Positions 12,801-25,387 of a stretch of DNA of 64,000 nt are shown piece after piece. Every line of letters starts with the position of its first letter. Position 1 is the stretch's first letter. The position numbers and the translations under genes are program-made. Location: positions 1,280,501 to 1,344,500 of the forward strand of contig JAJFZO010000583.1 in NCBI GenBank assembly GCA_021397835.1. Direction: 5' to 3'. Under the pieces are notes generated by a model. It worked only from the letters and a program-made list of their open reading frames with translations. It was not told the origin of the DNA and did no database searches. The stretch is from Moringa oleifera. Lineage: Eukaryota > Streptophyta > Magnoliopsida > Brassicales > Moringaceae.

Positions 12801-13862
12801 TAGAAATAAATTAAACTTTATAATAAAAGTGCCGAAAATAAGTTGTCAAATAGTTCCTCACTTAATTTTTTTTACCTCAAACAAAAAAAAAAGATTATAA
12901 AAAACTAAGACTAACAAAATATTATAAAGTGTTGTAGTAAAATTGATCCGATTTGTTGCATAAAAAATTCATTAGGTTAGCAAACGTTTACATTTGATGC
13001 TTAATAATTAATAAAGGGCAGTTCATCGATTTGAATATACACCCTATTGTTTTGTGCATCAATTTGTTCAAAGTAATATCAAACAGATTTTAATTTCATT
13101 TCTACTATGGCGTGAACTCTTCATTCAACATTAGTGAAATGTATGGTCCATGGGATCCAAATGAGTGATCTGAGATTTTATTAACAAGCAAAGATCCGTA
13201 AAACATTAAATCTTTTATCACTGTACCAATTATTTCTTTTATTAAAATAAAGACCAATTTACTTATCCTTATGATCCTCGAACATATCCTAGTCATAGTA
13301 TGAGAAGCTCCGAAGGAATTTGGTGGACAACTTGGCCGAATTAATTATCTAAAAGCACTGATATGGCTCTGTAGATAACCTAGCTAAAACCAAACCACCA
13401 AACCAAATTATTGACGAATTTATTTGCAATTGTAAGCATTGCTTTCATTAGATAATTCCATATGGTTGGCCTCCTAAAATCATAAGTATGGGTAAAATTC
13501 AACTTGGGGTCAGTAACATGGACCAGGTTATTGGATGATTGAAATGGGTTATTGCCACGTGGCACAAGAATGTAAGGACTCATCAGTTGGTGACCATACA
13601 GTCATCACCCATGACTCATGATTCATATTTCGATGTGCTGTAAGTTATTATCATGTTTAATGAACTAAGAAGGGCCAATAGAAAATAAGAAAGAAGGCTT
13701 GTGGGAAATATCGGGTACACTCTTAGGTTATCTGTCGCCACCCACTTCCCATCCTCCTAAATGCTCAAATCTGAACACTTTATTTGAAGCACTCCACTCA
13801 TAGTATTTATTATCCAAAACAATCGACGTACTTAACACAAATTTGGACAAGAACACAGCTCA

Positions 13863-13868
13863 TATATA
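13863..13868 (+). promoter_or_regulatory. Candidate TATA box of the CYP86B1-like gene
   Basis: CTCATATATAGGCC lies about 255 bp before the chosen ATG. A start of transcription some 30 bp downstream would give a leader of about 230 nt and would leave the in-frame ATG at 13784 outside the transcript. This rests on position and motif only. Confidence 0.35.
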
Positions 13869-14122
13869 GGCCACAAGCCCTTCTTTCAAGCAAACTTGCT
13901 ATAAGCAAGAAACTCGTTTGGAGTCTCAGAGGAAAAGAAGCAAAGAGCAGCACGCAGACTCACATTTCAGCTCACCAAATCGAACCAATTGGGCCAAAGC
14001 AGTCACGCCAAGAAACGCATGCACCATCACCATATAACCCACATGCACCCACCATCCCTAGGCCCCAACTAACAATATATCTCCCCATGCACTGCAACCA
14101 CATTTCCTATCATCTCAACAGC

Positions 14123-16287
14123 ATGATCAACCCTGCCAACAATCTCACCTCTCTCTCCTCCTCTTCCTCTGCCTTTGGTGATGGCCTCACTGGAAACTTT
14201 GTTTCCCGGCGGCTCTTTTTCTTGCAAGACATACAAATCCTAGAGATTTTCGTTGCTGTCATTGTCTTTGTGGCCATACATTCTCTGAGGCAGAAGAAAC
14301 GTTATGGGCTACCTGCGTGGCCTTTCCTTGGCATGTTGCCCTCCCTATTTTTGGGCCTCCAGGGGAACATGTATGACTGGATATCTGATGTTCTTTGCCA
14401 TCAAAATGGGACTTTTAGATTCAAAGGTCCTTGGTTTAGTAGTCTCAATTGTGTTGTAACTTCAGATCCTCGTAACCTTGAGCATCTTCTCAAGACCAAG
14501 TTCTCTAATTTCCCCAAAGGGCAATTCTTCCATGACACGGTTAGTGATCTTCTCGGTGATGGAATATTCAGTGCCGATGACGAGACGTGGCAACGGCAAA
14601 GGAAGACTGCGAGCATCGAGTTTCACTCTGCTAAGTTCCGAAAGTTGACCACTGAGTCACTGTTTGAACTTGTCCACCGTAGGCTGTTGCCGGTCCTTGA
14701 AAACACAGTGAACAACTCGGTGACTATTGATTTACAGGATGCCCTACTCAGGTTAACTTTCGATAATGTCTGCATGATTGCTTTTGGGATAGACCCAGGG
14801 TGCTTGAGTCCTGGTTTGCCCCAAATACCATTTGCTAGAGCCTTTGAGGACGCGACCGAGGCCACGGTGCTGCGCTTTGTCATGCCCACATGTGTATGGA
14901 AAGCCATGAGATATCTGGACCTGGGGAGCGAGAAGAAGCTGAAGATATCCATAAAGGGTGTGGATGAGTTCGCTGAGAAAGTAATCAGGACAAGGAAGAA
15001 GGAGCTGTCCGTGCAAAGTGATGATGAGAAGCAAAGATCAGACCTCTTGACGGTGTTCATGGGATTGAAAGATGAACATGGACGGCCATTCTCGGACAAG
15101 TTCTTGCGAGATATTTGTGTTAACTTTATTCTTGCTGGGAGAGATACTTCTTCAGTTGCATTAAGCTGGTTTTTCTGGTTGCTTGACAAGAATCCAGTGG
15201 TCGAGGAGAGGATTCTCGCAGAGATATGCAGGATAGTGAGTGAAAGAGAAGAGGTGAAAAATGGTCAGAACGTAAATCCCTTGATATTTAGGCCAGAGGA
15301 GATCAAAAAGATGGATTATCTCCAAGCTGCGTTATCGGAGACTCTGAGATTGTATCCTTCAGTTCCCGTGGATCACAAGGAGGTAATTATCTCTTCACTC
15401 TGTAAGATACCAACTTTAAAAAATTTTATTAGGATACACATTTTTCCATTTCTTTTTGTCATGTTCTACGTCCATTTTCATGGTTTTCTTTCTCCTAAAG
15501 GCACTTAGTTAGGGACCCCATAGCCAATTAAAACACCGCGGAAAGCTTTCTTTTTCCCTTTTCATTTACTACATAGCTCTATTAATCCTGAAATTAAAGC
15601 TGCTTCTGAAGCATGGTCATATGGCCTTTGAATTGATATACAAAACTGGTTCAGCTTATTCATTATATTCCTCAAAAGCAGACGTTAATATGGTCAATCT
15701 CTTGGTTACCTAATGACTCAGCATAGGAAACTTGCTATGGCATGGTTTCTTGGTTTGGTTGACAACCTAGATTTGGGTGAATTATAGGTCAAAAACTAAT
15801 CGGGAAAACGTCAAACTCTATATTTATTCTTATCCCATGAGCAGAACCCAAAGACGAAAATATGATGGCTTTATGTGTTGTTCAGGTGGTGGGAGACGAC
15901 GTATTCCCAGACGGGACGGTGTTAAAGAAAGGAACAAAAGTGATATATGCAATCTATGCAATGGGAAGAATGGAGGATATATGGGGAAGAGACTGCAGAG
16001 AGTTCAAGCCAGAGAGGTGGCTGAGAGACGGCCGGTTCATGAGTGAGTCTGCGTACAAGTTCACAGCCTTCAATGGCGGCCCCAGGCTGTGCCTCGGCAA
16101 AGACTTTGCTTACTATCAAATGAAATTCGCAGCTGCCTCTATCATATACCGTTACCGAGTGAAGGTGGTGAAGGATCATCCGGTGGTGCCCAAGCTTGCA
16201 CTCACTATGTACATGAAGCATGGGTTGAAGGTGAAGCTACTCCCAAGAGATGAGTCTCAGCTCCGAAACTACTTTAACCATCCTTGA
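14123..16287 (+). CDS. CYP86B1: CYP86B1-like cytochrome P450 fatty-acyl omega-hydroxylase
   Basis: Two coding exons, 14123-15382 and 15886-16287, joined in phase 0 across a 503-bp GT-AG intron, give 553 aa, close to the family length. The N-terminus holds a membrane anchor (about residues 37-54, ILEIFVAVIVFVAIHSL) and a proline-rich hinge (GLPAWPFLG). P450 motifs are intact: I-helix AGRDTS at 338-343, ETLR at 406-409, FKPERW at 460-465, and heme-binding FNGGPRLCLG with Cys489. Close similarity through the whole chain to CYP86B (GPWFSSLNCVVTSDPRN, GVDEFAEKVIRTRKKE) places it there. CYP86B1 acts in the ER, making very-long-chain omega-hydroxy and dicarboxylic acids for suberin. The start could instead be 14087 or 13784, since the frame is open upstream; 14123 gives the usual N-terminus. 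The first exon end is confirmed by the DHKE/VVGDDVFPDG junction. Confidence 0.93.
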
Positions 16288-18525
16288 ATAATTGCAGACC
16301 CTTGCGTCAATAATTATGTTTTGATTTCACAGTTTTCCTTTCCATATTGCACATTTTATACTTGAAAATGATTCATGATGGATAATTATCAGAGTGAGTA
16401 ACTAAGAATAATGGGTTGTATGTTGATTGGACTGTTCATAGAAATTTGAAAATTCCAGATTTCTCTATATGCAAAAAATTCCTGTGGATCTTGATGCTCG
16501 AGCAATTAAAGGTTTCTATGAATAAATTGTTTGTTTTATTGTTGCATGATCTTACACTTTACTTCTTTAATGTTTTCTTCTTTTATTTTTGGGATGACCA
16601 TTAAACAAGAAATTACATTTCTCTAATCACAAATTAAGATCATCATCGTCGAGATTTTCTTTTCTTAACACAATGGAAACATGTATCAAATGAACCTACT
16701 GAAATGAAAATTGACCTCAAAACTTCTCCAAGGTGGATGATCTTTCAGCAACCATGGTTCCAAGATAACTTCTCATCCTGATTTCTAAAAGAGGCTAAGT
16801 AGAAATGGTAACACCAGGTGGCATTTGCAGTTAGAAAGAAAAGCATATTAATGCTGAATTTACTTTCATGGCTTGATCGATTTAACAAATCAATCATCTG
16901 ATGATCAGATCATCCTTCAGTTTATTACTAGAAGGGAAGCAAGTTCTTCATCAGTTCAATAATTCTGGCGTTCTCATTTTCCTTGATTTTTTGGCCGACA
17001 ATTCTTGTGTTTCATGTTGCACAAACCAATTTCAAAACACAGCCATGCAAATCAAAAGCCAAGAAATTATGCCGAGAAGGACAAGTTTGATTATTTAAAT
17101 TATCAAGCTTCCAGTAAAATAACAAAAAAAATTTAATGGCAATTGTTTTGATTTTTATTATAGTTTTTATCAGTAATTCTTCAAAAAGCTACGTAATCAG
17201 AATTGTACATCGATAATTATAATCATTACTTGTAAAGATAAAAAATAAAAATCACTAAAATAAAATTTTTTTATGATAATTATTAATTATATAATTACTA
17301 TATAATATGTAAACATTTAAATAAACTAAGAGAAAATGATTCAAAGAAGACTATATAGATTCTTTCTTTCATATGTGCCCCTTTGAAGTCACCTGACAAT
17401 GCATGCAAGACGTTGGCTTTTGTTTGAAGACCGAAAATGGAGAACCAATGTTGTTTGGGTACGAATTTTGGTTCCGTCACTACAGTGCGGCAAACATGGC
17501 TTGTCTAGTTGTCTTGGCGCAGCCGAGAAGGTTCTCTCTTCGTCTGCAGGGCTTTAGCCTTACTGGGGTTTTACTTTTAAACTCTTTTATTTGTTTTTCT
17601 TTTAATTCTTGTTAAGTCAATAAATAAACATTATTTTTTACGATAAAAATAAAATATAAACTTCTTTTTTTTTTTTAATAAAGTGGGTTAAAAATTACAA
17701 TCTTCATTAAAAATTTTGAAAAAGAAATATTTGGTACAGCTTTTTATTTTTATTTTAAAAATAAAATATATGAAAAATAAATTTAAGGAATTCTTATTTT
17801 TATAATTTATATCTTAATATTAAAAATACCTTTAATTAATATAATAATATTTTTAGCTTTTTATTTATATTTTCAATTTTTAAAATTTAATTTATGTGAA
17901 TGCAAATTTACTTTAAGTGACCTTAGTTTAATAAATGCTATTTTTATTATATTTAAATAACTTTTATTTAATTTACCATAAAATTTTTAAATTTTAAATT
18001 TTTTAAAAAATATAAATTTATTTTAAAAACAGCTGTAAATAATAACCACTAATAATATATATTTTAATGACTACTATTTACAATGACTGTTATAGAGTTA
18101 TTAATGACAATTTTTGATTAAAAATCATTAAAAATATAATAAAAAATTACATATAACACATAAAGTAACAATTATTATTGAATAATTATTAATAAAAATC
18201 TGTTTTGTTATAGTGTATATGATTAGACATTAAACCAAGGTTCAAAAAGCTGTAGGATAGATCCACTTGCCCGTTCATCAGATCTACCAGTTGATTCAAG
18301 GCCTGCAGGTTTATGCATCACTTGGATGTATAACATGAACCATAGGTGAGTAGCTGCCAGATTTAGTAACTGCAGGATATTCCCAGAATTGGTGCACATA
18401 TATATGTAAGGGAATTTTCTCACCTTAAGAAAAGGGCAAGTCATCTAAAATTGAGGAACATAAAAGGTTTCAAGTTTCTGGGAATATTATGATAGAATTC
18501 ATCTAGAATTAGAAATGTACCTCAT
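16288..18525. other. Intergenic, AT-rich; no gene recognised
   Basis: The 3' flank of the P450 carries AATAATT-type signals right after the stop. From 17.1 to 18.2 kb the DNA is strongly AT-rich with poly(A) and poly(T) runs. A slightly richer patch at 17380-17580 has open frames on both strands but resembles nothing I know. The last 300 bp before 18525 probably include the 3' UTR of the minus-strand HD gene. Confidence 0.5.
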
Positions 18526-21500
18526 TCAAGCCCTCCCATCCCACTCTTCATAGAACTCTTTCAGGAAGTCCTCCATGAACTTATGCCTTTTCTCCGCCCT
18601 CCTTTGCCCAGCCTGAAATTGGCATGCCAATGTTCTATATTGGTTTCCATATAAAACCTCACAATAATATGTGAAATACTCCTTTGAGTTTATCCAATTT
18701 ACCTTTGTTTTCATCAAATTCTTCAGCTTAAGAAGTTTCTCATGAAAATGATTTACCGTAGTCTGCTCCTCTTTGTTCATGTAGTGTTCCTTAGATAAAT
18801 CTGATCGCGGCTGAATGGCAGGATCATGAAGCACTCTCTTCCTGCTCCCACCAAAGGTGAAGCACCGAGCAATTCCTGAAAGTGAAGAGCTCAAGATTCA
18901 CAATAACACTCACTGCAATAGTAAATGTCCCATATGGGTATAAATCCAAACACTAGGAATTCATCAACAGCTAACAATTCTCAACAGCAACCAAACTCAT
19001 AAAATTAAATAGAAGGATGCGTCAAGTTTAAAACCAAATAATTAATAGAACCCAAAATCACCTATGGCACCAATTGCATCAAGCCGATCAGCATCTTGCA
19101 CCACCCCAAATTCAGGACAGGGTTCACCATTTGCAGATGCTGCAAGTTCTTCTTTGAAACCTGAAAACCAAACAATAACGTGTATCATTAGATAAAATAT
19201 CAACTAATAAATATTTTGATCAGCAGGTATGAAACAAGCAAACATACAGAACTTAGATGACCATATGGTGAAAGAAAAATTTATGATGATGACTGCACAT
19301 AAGATACACTCAGAAACAAAATCTTAAAACTAATAAGTAAACAAATCCAAGTTTGAAAATGCACAAGCATGCAGGTATGCAAAGAGACAAATATCAGTAA
19401 GCGCACACAGAAAATGGGGGATGAGAGAGAGGAGGGAGAACCATCTTGTCTAAGTTCAGTGATGAAGAGGAAGAGCGAAAAAGAAAATATTTAGACCACA
19501 GAGTCAAAAAAACAAGAGAAAGTATGGCAGAAGAAAAAGCATAACTTTTATATGCAAATAGCCGCATAAAGCAGAAGAATGTTGCAATACATAAAATAAC
19601 TGCAGTCAAAAATTCGGTTGCTTCCAAGGCCTGTTAGGAAACCATCATATTAATTTATAAAGAAATATTAAATACTGTCAAAAGATTTATTGTCAGTACA
19701 CAGAAAAGATAGTAAGAATATCCCAGTAGCGGCTAGTGATATTCAAAGAAAATCGGTAACAATGTAGGACAATGAATGAGCTGCCTCACTTTAACTATTT
19801 CATGCATGAAGATGCGTCAGTCCATTCAAAGTACTTTGAAGATAATGTTCTTAGTGTCTGAGTAGTCAGCTTAGAATTCAATGGTATTTTAACCAAAAAG
19901 AAAAATCACTCTTTACTTTGATGAAACGGACAAAATCTAGTTAATCATATCATAGTAAGAAATAACAAGTTCACCAAATAGACTAGAAAATTGGAAATAC
20001 ACATCTAATCTCTTTCTATGAGAGAAAATTACCATAGAGAACAACCACAAATGTTTTCTATATGTTGATGTTAAAATACAAGTAGTACCAAGGGAGTTCC
20101 TCCCATAGACAAGTGTAGTTAACTATCTAGAAATTAGGATTTCCATGAACTCTGCATATTCTTCCTCATCTACAAAGAAATCCCTCATGGCTCAAAACCC
20201 GACACCATCCATCTATCGTTAATAAACTCTATAGGGGTCTCTAACCCTTCAAAAGCCCTCCTATCTCTCTCTCTCCTGCACCTCTCCCCCTGCACCATCC
20301 AAGAAATGAGTAACAGCACCATTGCTATGACTTTTTTCTTAGCCTTTGGGATAGAGAGCGCTACCAACACCTTCAACTCATTAGCCATTAACTCGAAAAA
20401 TACCCACGTCCAAAACAAGTAAGACAATATCCCAAATTTGACAGGACCATTTGCATAGAATGAGAATGTGGTTCATTGACTCTTCCTATGCCTTACACAA
20501 AAAGCATCTGTTAACTGTGACCTTACCCTTTTTCTAAAGATTATTAATGAGGTTCACCCAAGTTGTTTCCCAAAAAAAAAAAAAAAAAGAAAGCCACTTT
20601 GGAAGGATACCTTCCAAATCAACTCCCACAGTAGTCTCTGTGCCTCCTACTACTGTTAAAAGTCTTCAATCATCTTGAATAAGGATCTCTCTACTACTGA
20701 TGAAACTCTTAATCACCTTGAATAAGGATTTCATCGAGAATTCCTAGGTTCATTCTCCTCTCCAAGAAACTGAATCTTCTTTATCCATATCATCACTTGA
20801 TAAATAGATCCACTCAAAACAGGGCCTACAAATTTCTACGTCCCAATCCAACCCCTACTTTCTGAATCCCAGCTCCCATGGGACACCACTAGGTTGTGTT
20901 GCCAAATTATTGCACATCCAAGCTTCTTTGTCAGAAACAAGAACATAAAAGGCCAAAAAGTCATCCTTAAGGGACTTCTCCTCACACCAAACATTAGGTC
21001 AAAACTTTATAGAAAAGCCCTTACCAACCTGTTCTGAACTCATTTGAAGATAGGATCAAGATTACGTTATTAAAAAAAATAAAAATAAAATGAGGACAAA
21101 ACTTCCCCTTGCTGTCTAAATTCAGCACAGGCACCAGCTTTTCGCACACATTCCAGCAACAGAGAGCTCTAACTTGCAAGCTCATCACTCCATTTATCAA
21201 GTGCATTTATCGGCTAATGTTGCATTGTGCTTTACCGTATAATGACCAAAACACTTGTATAATGCATGTCCGTTCACATCTGTCTACTACTTACATGTTA
21301 ACAAGGGGCTAAATTACCACTAAATTCAGCTACAAAATGAGAATCCATTAAATCAAATATAACATGCTTGTTGTATTTCTTGCAACAGCATCACAATGAA
21401 TTGAAAGAGTTGGCACCACAAAGTCACAAGCTAGCTCTTAAAGAACCCACCCATTCCTTTGATGATACTCAATATCTTCATCTTCTTGCTCTCCTCAAGG

Positions 21501-22909
21501 GCCTCGTCATCAAGAAATTTCTCAACAATTTTCTCCTCCGAGGGGTCTCTATAGCAGTGGTGGTGGATCAGTAGAGAGAGAGAAAGAAAGAAAGAAATGA
21601 AACCCCTCCAGTCCTTTTAAGAAATGCAACCACTATGGAGATATGAAAAGCTTAAATTTATGACAGCAAGAAACCAACATGTTTGTAATCTGTTAACCTG
21701 ATAAAATAGAGGGGAGACACTATGTCTCCATATGCACATGCAATACGTGTTTCAAGAGTAAAAATGTTTTGTAAAGCACATATGAGAGAGCGAGTAAATA
21801 TGATTCCATTAAATGGTGACAAATGACCAACTTAAGAGGCCAAACAAAAAGGTAGAACGCAAAATCAATCAGACTAAAATATGTGTCAAGTATCAGTACA
21901 TTAAGTTAAGCAAGAGTAACTGTATCACACACCATGATGCGAATTAAAAGAGGTGAGATATGACACATGTTTATACCCAAGTTCTAAGGCATATATCCAA
22001 GACTATTATTCAACAATAGGGCGAGAGACACAAACCTTAAATATTTGTAGTCTCCTGCAACAAGAAAATCATTACTAGAAAGAATCAGTAGCTTAAAAGG
22101 ACAAGTAGTGGGCGAAAACAATAAAAACTGAACCAATGAAAACATACATAAACATGCATGTAACAAAGCAGAAGCATCGAAAGGATTTATTTATTTAAGT
22201 AATTAAAAACAGGTATTAGTTTCTGTAAAACTTAACAAAGTAGCTTCTTGAGCCTGAAGATAGAAAAGAAGCCCAAGTTCACTGCAGCAAGCAAATTGAA
22301 CAGACCCAATCTAAAGCAGTTCAACTAGGCCAGTTTAAAGTGGGCTCCTTTAGACCCTAATCTCAGGGGCATGGTTGTTTCTTCAGCACATTTTCATAAA
22401 ACAGGGATTACTGTTAGTGTGATCAGGAGAGAACAAGACCTATGTCATGGAGAAGTGCAGCAAGCTCCACCTGCCAAGGAAGACAAAACAAGTGATACGT
22501 AAGGTGAAAAGAAAATCTAAACTTGGGTACAAAAGATGGTCAATCTTCTTTCAGTATTTTGAAAGAGAAAAATCTTTTTATAGCTACCTAGTTGATTAGG
22601 TAAATGTGTAGAACTGAAATAACTGACACCACGAGCATATACACTCATATTTAAGCAGAGACAATGGGTTGGTTCAGGGTCTGTCTATAGAAAGATTGGG
22701 TATTTCTAATAGGTGATCAAAGAGAGGAGACCGAAAGAACTCACAATTTCCATGGAATCAGGGTTGGAAGATAGGCCCTCATCGCATGCGAGGGAGAGGG
22801 CGAGGTCTCTGACCCTAAAGGCGTGAGAGGCATCGTGCGACGCGTCGTTCCCTTTCATGGTTCTTTCCACGAGCTGCTCTGCTTTTCTCACCGTTTCTGC
22901 CTTTGCCAT
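18526..22909 (-). CDS. HD-domain metal-dependent phosphohydrolase
   Basis: Seven minus-strand exons join in frame to 223 aa: 22909-22745, 22470-22440, 22054-22036, 21548-21451, 19160-19062, 18875-18703 and 18612-18526, all with GT-AG introns. The protein is an HD-superfamily hydrolase of the YpgQ-like type. Metal ligands fit the H...HD...D pattern: His29 in the SHAFRVRDLAL helix, His63-Asp64 in AALLHDIGDY, and an Asp in QDADRLDAIGA (126-133). The C-terminal half carries GIARCFTFGGSRKRVLHDP and a helical tail ending FLKEFYEEWDGRA, both typical of the plant family. Bacterial relatives are nucleotide pyrophosphohydrolases; the plant substrate is not evident. The start at 22909 is the only ATG giving the conserved N-terminus. 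No targeting peptide is visible. Exons 2 and 3 are only 31 and 19 nt. Confidence 0.9.
18613..18702 (-). other. Last intron of the HD gene, 90 nt and stop-free in frame
   Basis: The intron has a GT donor (AAAG|GTAAAT) and an AG acceptor (TTTCAG|GCTGGG). It is exactly 30 codons long with no stop in the gene frame, so retention would insert 30 residues between LMKTK and AGQRRAEKRH. The joined form matches the conserved family, so splicing is the expected state. Confidence 0.6.
20150..21010 (-). mobile_element. LINE (L1-type non-LTR retrotransposon) 3' fragment in intron 4 of the HD gene
   Basis: The minus-strand translation, in broken frames, shows the reverse-transcriptase-linked zinc-finger region (zf-RVT): TTWVNLINNL, stop, KKGKVTVNRCFLCK, stop, EESMNHILILC, KWSCQIWDIV, then a helical tail (ERDRRAFEGLETPIEFINDR). 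Upstream, LFRKVSFQSGFL-like and DKEDSVSWR words fit the C-terminal part of plant LINE ORF2. No RT catalytic core (YADD) was found, so this is a 5'-truncated or eroded copy. It lies in the same orientation as the host gene, inside the 2290-nt intron 19161-21450. Confidence 0.75.
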
Positions 22910-23449
22910 TCTTCCTCCCCTCCGCAGTCACCCACCCCAATAGAAAGAGGAGTAAGAAACAGGCATTTTTAAGTTCCATAGCTTGGGGGTAGATATGGGA
23001 CTGTCACACAGGTGATCTTTATGCTCGAATTTTTATCGAATGATGGCTCGATATTCACGAGTGACACTTAATTCGTTAGCCAATTCGTTACGAATGCTTT
23101 TAATCTCAAATGAGTTTTGAATTAAACATTCACACACACGCACAAAAAAAAAATTAAAAAAAAAACACAAATGTTTATGAGAATTAATTTCAATTTTTTT
23201 ATTTATAAATAAAAATATACACTTTAAATATAGTAGAACATCACGGGTTGGGACTTCGAGGAGCAGTCCATGTTTTCACCGTGCCATCACACCACTCAAA
23301 AGGGGCTTATAAGGACGGACAAGATTTATGTCAAGCTCGGCAACGGGTCAAGCTTGAAAATTTATAACTCAGGCTCAATTTAATTCGGTCTATTATTTGA
23401 TGGATTTTTTAAAATAATAGATCAGAGTTGAGTTCCTTTATTTTAAATA

Positions 23450-23575
23450 TATATAATTTATAAGTTATTCGTATAAACTTAATTTATTAAATTTTATGTG
23501 TATTATTTTTTTATATAATTTATAAGTTATTCGTATAAACTTAATTTATTAAATTTTATGTGTATTATTTTTTTA
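23450..23575. repeat. Perfect 62-bp tandem duplication
   Basis: Copy 1 (23450-23511) and copy 2 (23512-23573) are identical, and identity continues two bases beyond. The unit contains TATAAGTTATTCGTATAAAC and TTTTATGTGTATTATT. Perfect identity in otherwise eroded AT-rich DNA points to a recent duplication. Confidence 0.85.
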
Positions 23576-24601
23576 ACTTTAAATGAATTTTATGTTAACT
23601 ATTTTTGGATCTTAAATAGACTTTAAGAGTGTTATTTTTTAATTTTAAACAGTTTTTATTTAAATTAATGTAAATTTTATATATATTTATATAAGTCTAA
23701 TAAAATTATTATATGCATCTTATATGAGTTTTATTATTTCACATATATAAGTTAATATTTTATAAATTATATTATTTATTAATTTAAAAATAAATAAAAA
23801 AATTATTTATAAATAATATTAAATAAATATAATTCTAAAAAATTAATATAAATACATTCTAACTAAATTGATATTCACTTATTTACTTTTTAATCATATG
23901 TATTTTTAATTTTATTATCTAAATAAGTATATTTTTAAATTAAAAATATTACGTAAGCTCATTGTTATTCTTTTTACAACTGAAACTAATTTTATAATTA
24001 CGATATTTTATGCGTGTCAAGCTGTTTAAATAAAAAAAAATTGAAAAAACTTAATCATTTTATAAGGTGCTTGCATTAAAGTGTTTTGTGATAATAACTT
24101 AACCATCAAATTGTTATAGAATCTCATGATGCATAAACAAAACAAACACATAGGATTGTTTATTTTTTAAAAAATAAATAAAAAACTTGTTCTCAAGCAC
24201 TTTACCATCTTAATAGTTTTTGCAAAACATGGGCGACATTTTTGCTTTTCAATTACGATTGTAAAACTATTTATTAGCCAAAGTTATTCTTCAATAAACA
24301 AGTCATTGTTTCAATTTGTGTTGTGCTAGTTTTCTTTCAATTTTAATAAATTTAAAACAAATTTCATGAATTCTTCTTACAATTTGTATAACAAGAATTT
24401 TAAAAATCTTGAAAAAGAAGAGTATCCTTTTTTAACAGTTTATTAAAAGTTTTTTTTTTCATGTTTTTAAAATCAAGGAGAAAGATGTTTTTAATTAAAA
24501 ATTATTTTTAATTATAAATAAATTAACTCTTTTTATAATATTTTAACAAACATGAAAATTGTTATTTAAATATTAATATAATATTATTTAAATATTGTTT
24601 A

Positions 24602-25136
24602 GGGTAAATATCATTTAAAATCATGAGTTTAACGCTCTCTCTCTAATCAAACACTAACTTTCAAAATGTATCCAACAGACTCTAATTTATTGATTTTATC
24701 CAAATTAAATCTGATTTAAAATGATTAAAAAAATTAATAATTTTTTTATTGTTAAAAATAACTAAAAACTTATCAAATAGATTTTACACTTTATTTTGAT
24801 TTTATTTCTCAAATTTAAAAATTTTTTAACTAATGAACTATTTTTTATAAATTTTTAAAATTTTTAATGACATTTTTAAGAAAAATGTTTTCGATACTTA
24901 AAAAAATGTTGAATTTTTTATGATGATAGTTTAAATATTTTATTACATTCATAAAAAATTATAAATCAAAATTCATTATAAAATCTCTCTAATTTGAATA
25001 TTTTTAATATTTGAATTTTTCAATGAGGTTCAATTTTGATAAAATTAAAATACTAAAGTTTGTTTGGGTACTTTTTGAAACTAAATGTTTGATTAGAGAG
25101 AGATGGTAAAACTTAAAGTTTTAAATGATATTTACT
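24602..25136. mobile_element. Non-autonomous inverted-repeat element (MITE-like), copy A
   Basis: About 535 bp bounded by imperfect inverted repeats of roughly 110 bp. The left end reads GGGTAAATATCATTTAAAA...CTCTCTCTCTAATCAAACA. The right end, reverse complemented, reads AGTAAATATCATTTAAAAC...ATCTCTCTCTAATCAAACA. The flanking words ATATTGTTTA (24592-24601) and ATATTGTTTG (25137-25146) match at 9 of 10 bases and may be a target-site duplication. A 9-10 bp duplication would suit a Mutator-like origin. No coding capacity. Confidence 0.7.
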
Positions 25137-25387
25137 ATATTGTTTGTTTGACTTTCTTAGTATTTAAAAATCACTATTTCTACCATAATGAAGAAACATT
25201 TATTTATTCTTTAATTCATTTAAAAAATAACTATTTCACCATGGTTTTTTGTGAATTGTGAAAAAATATTTTGTCTAATTTGAATTTTTTATATAAAATA
25301 ATATTTTTATAAATAAAAATTAAAATATAAATAATAAAAATTAATTCATTTATGTAAATTAGAATCTTATAAAATGCTAAAATTAAA

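Larger units (their letters stand above)
6500..13700. other. Long AT-rich intergenic stretch, no gene recognised
   Basis: No coding sequence here resembles a known family. Only short chance reading frames occur. It contains small repeats (8580-9350 and 9702-9831, listed separately) and a degenerate copy of an AT-rich inverted-repeat element (about 11800-12185). The 10.1-11.5 kb part is richer in C and T and may be an old transposon body, but I could not identify a domain. Confidence 0.5.

Noticed and set aside
14623..15189. 188-codon open frame on the minus strand inside the P450
   Set aside because: It is antisense to a well-supported exon and its translation resembles no protein; long antisense frames are common in GC-richer coding exons.
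16901..17615. Open frames of 60-70 codons downstream of the P450
   Set aside because: No similarity, no splice or start evidence, and they lie on both strands.
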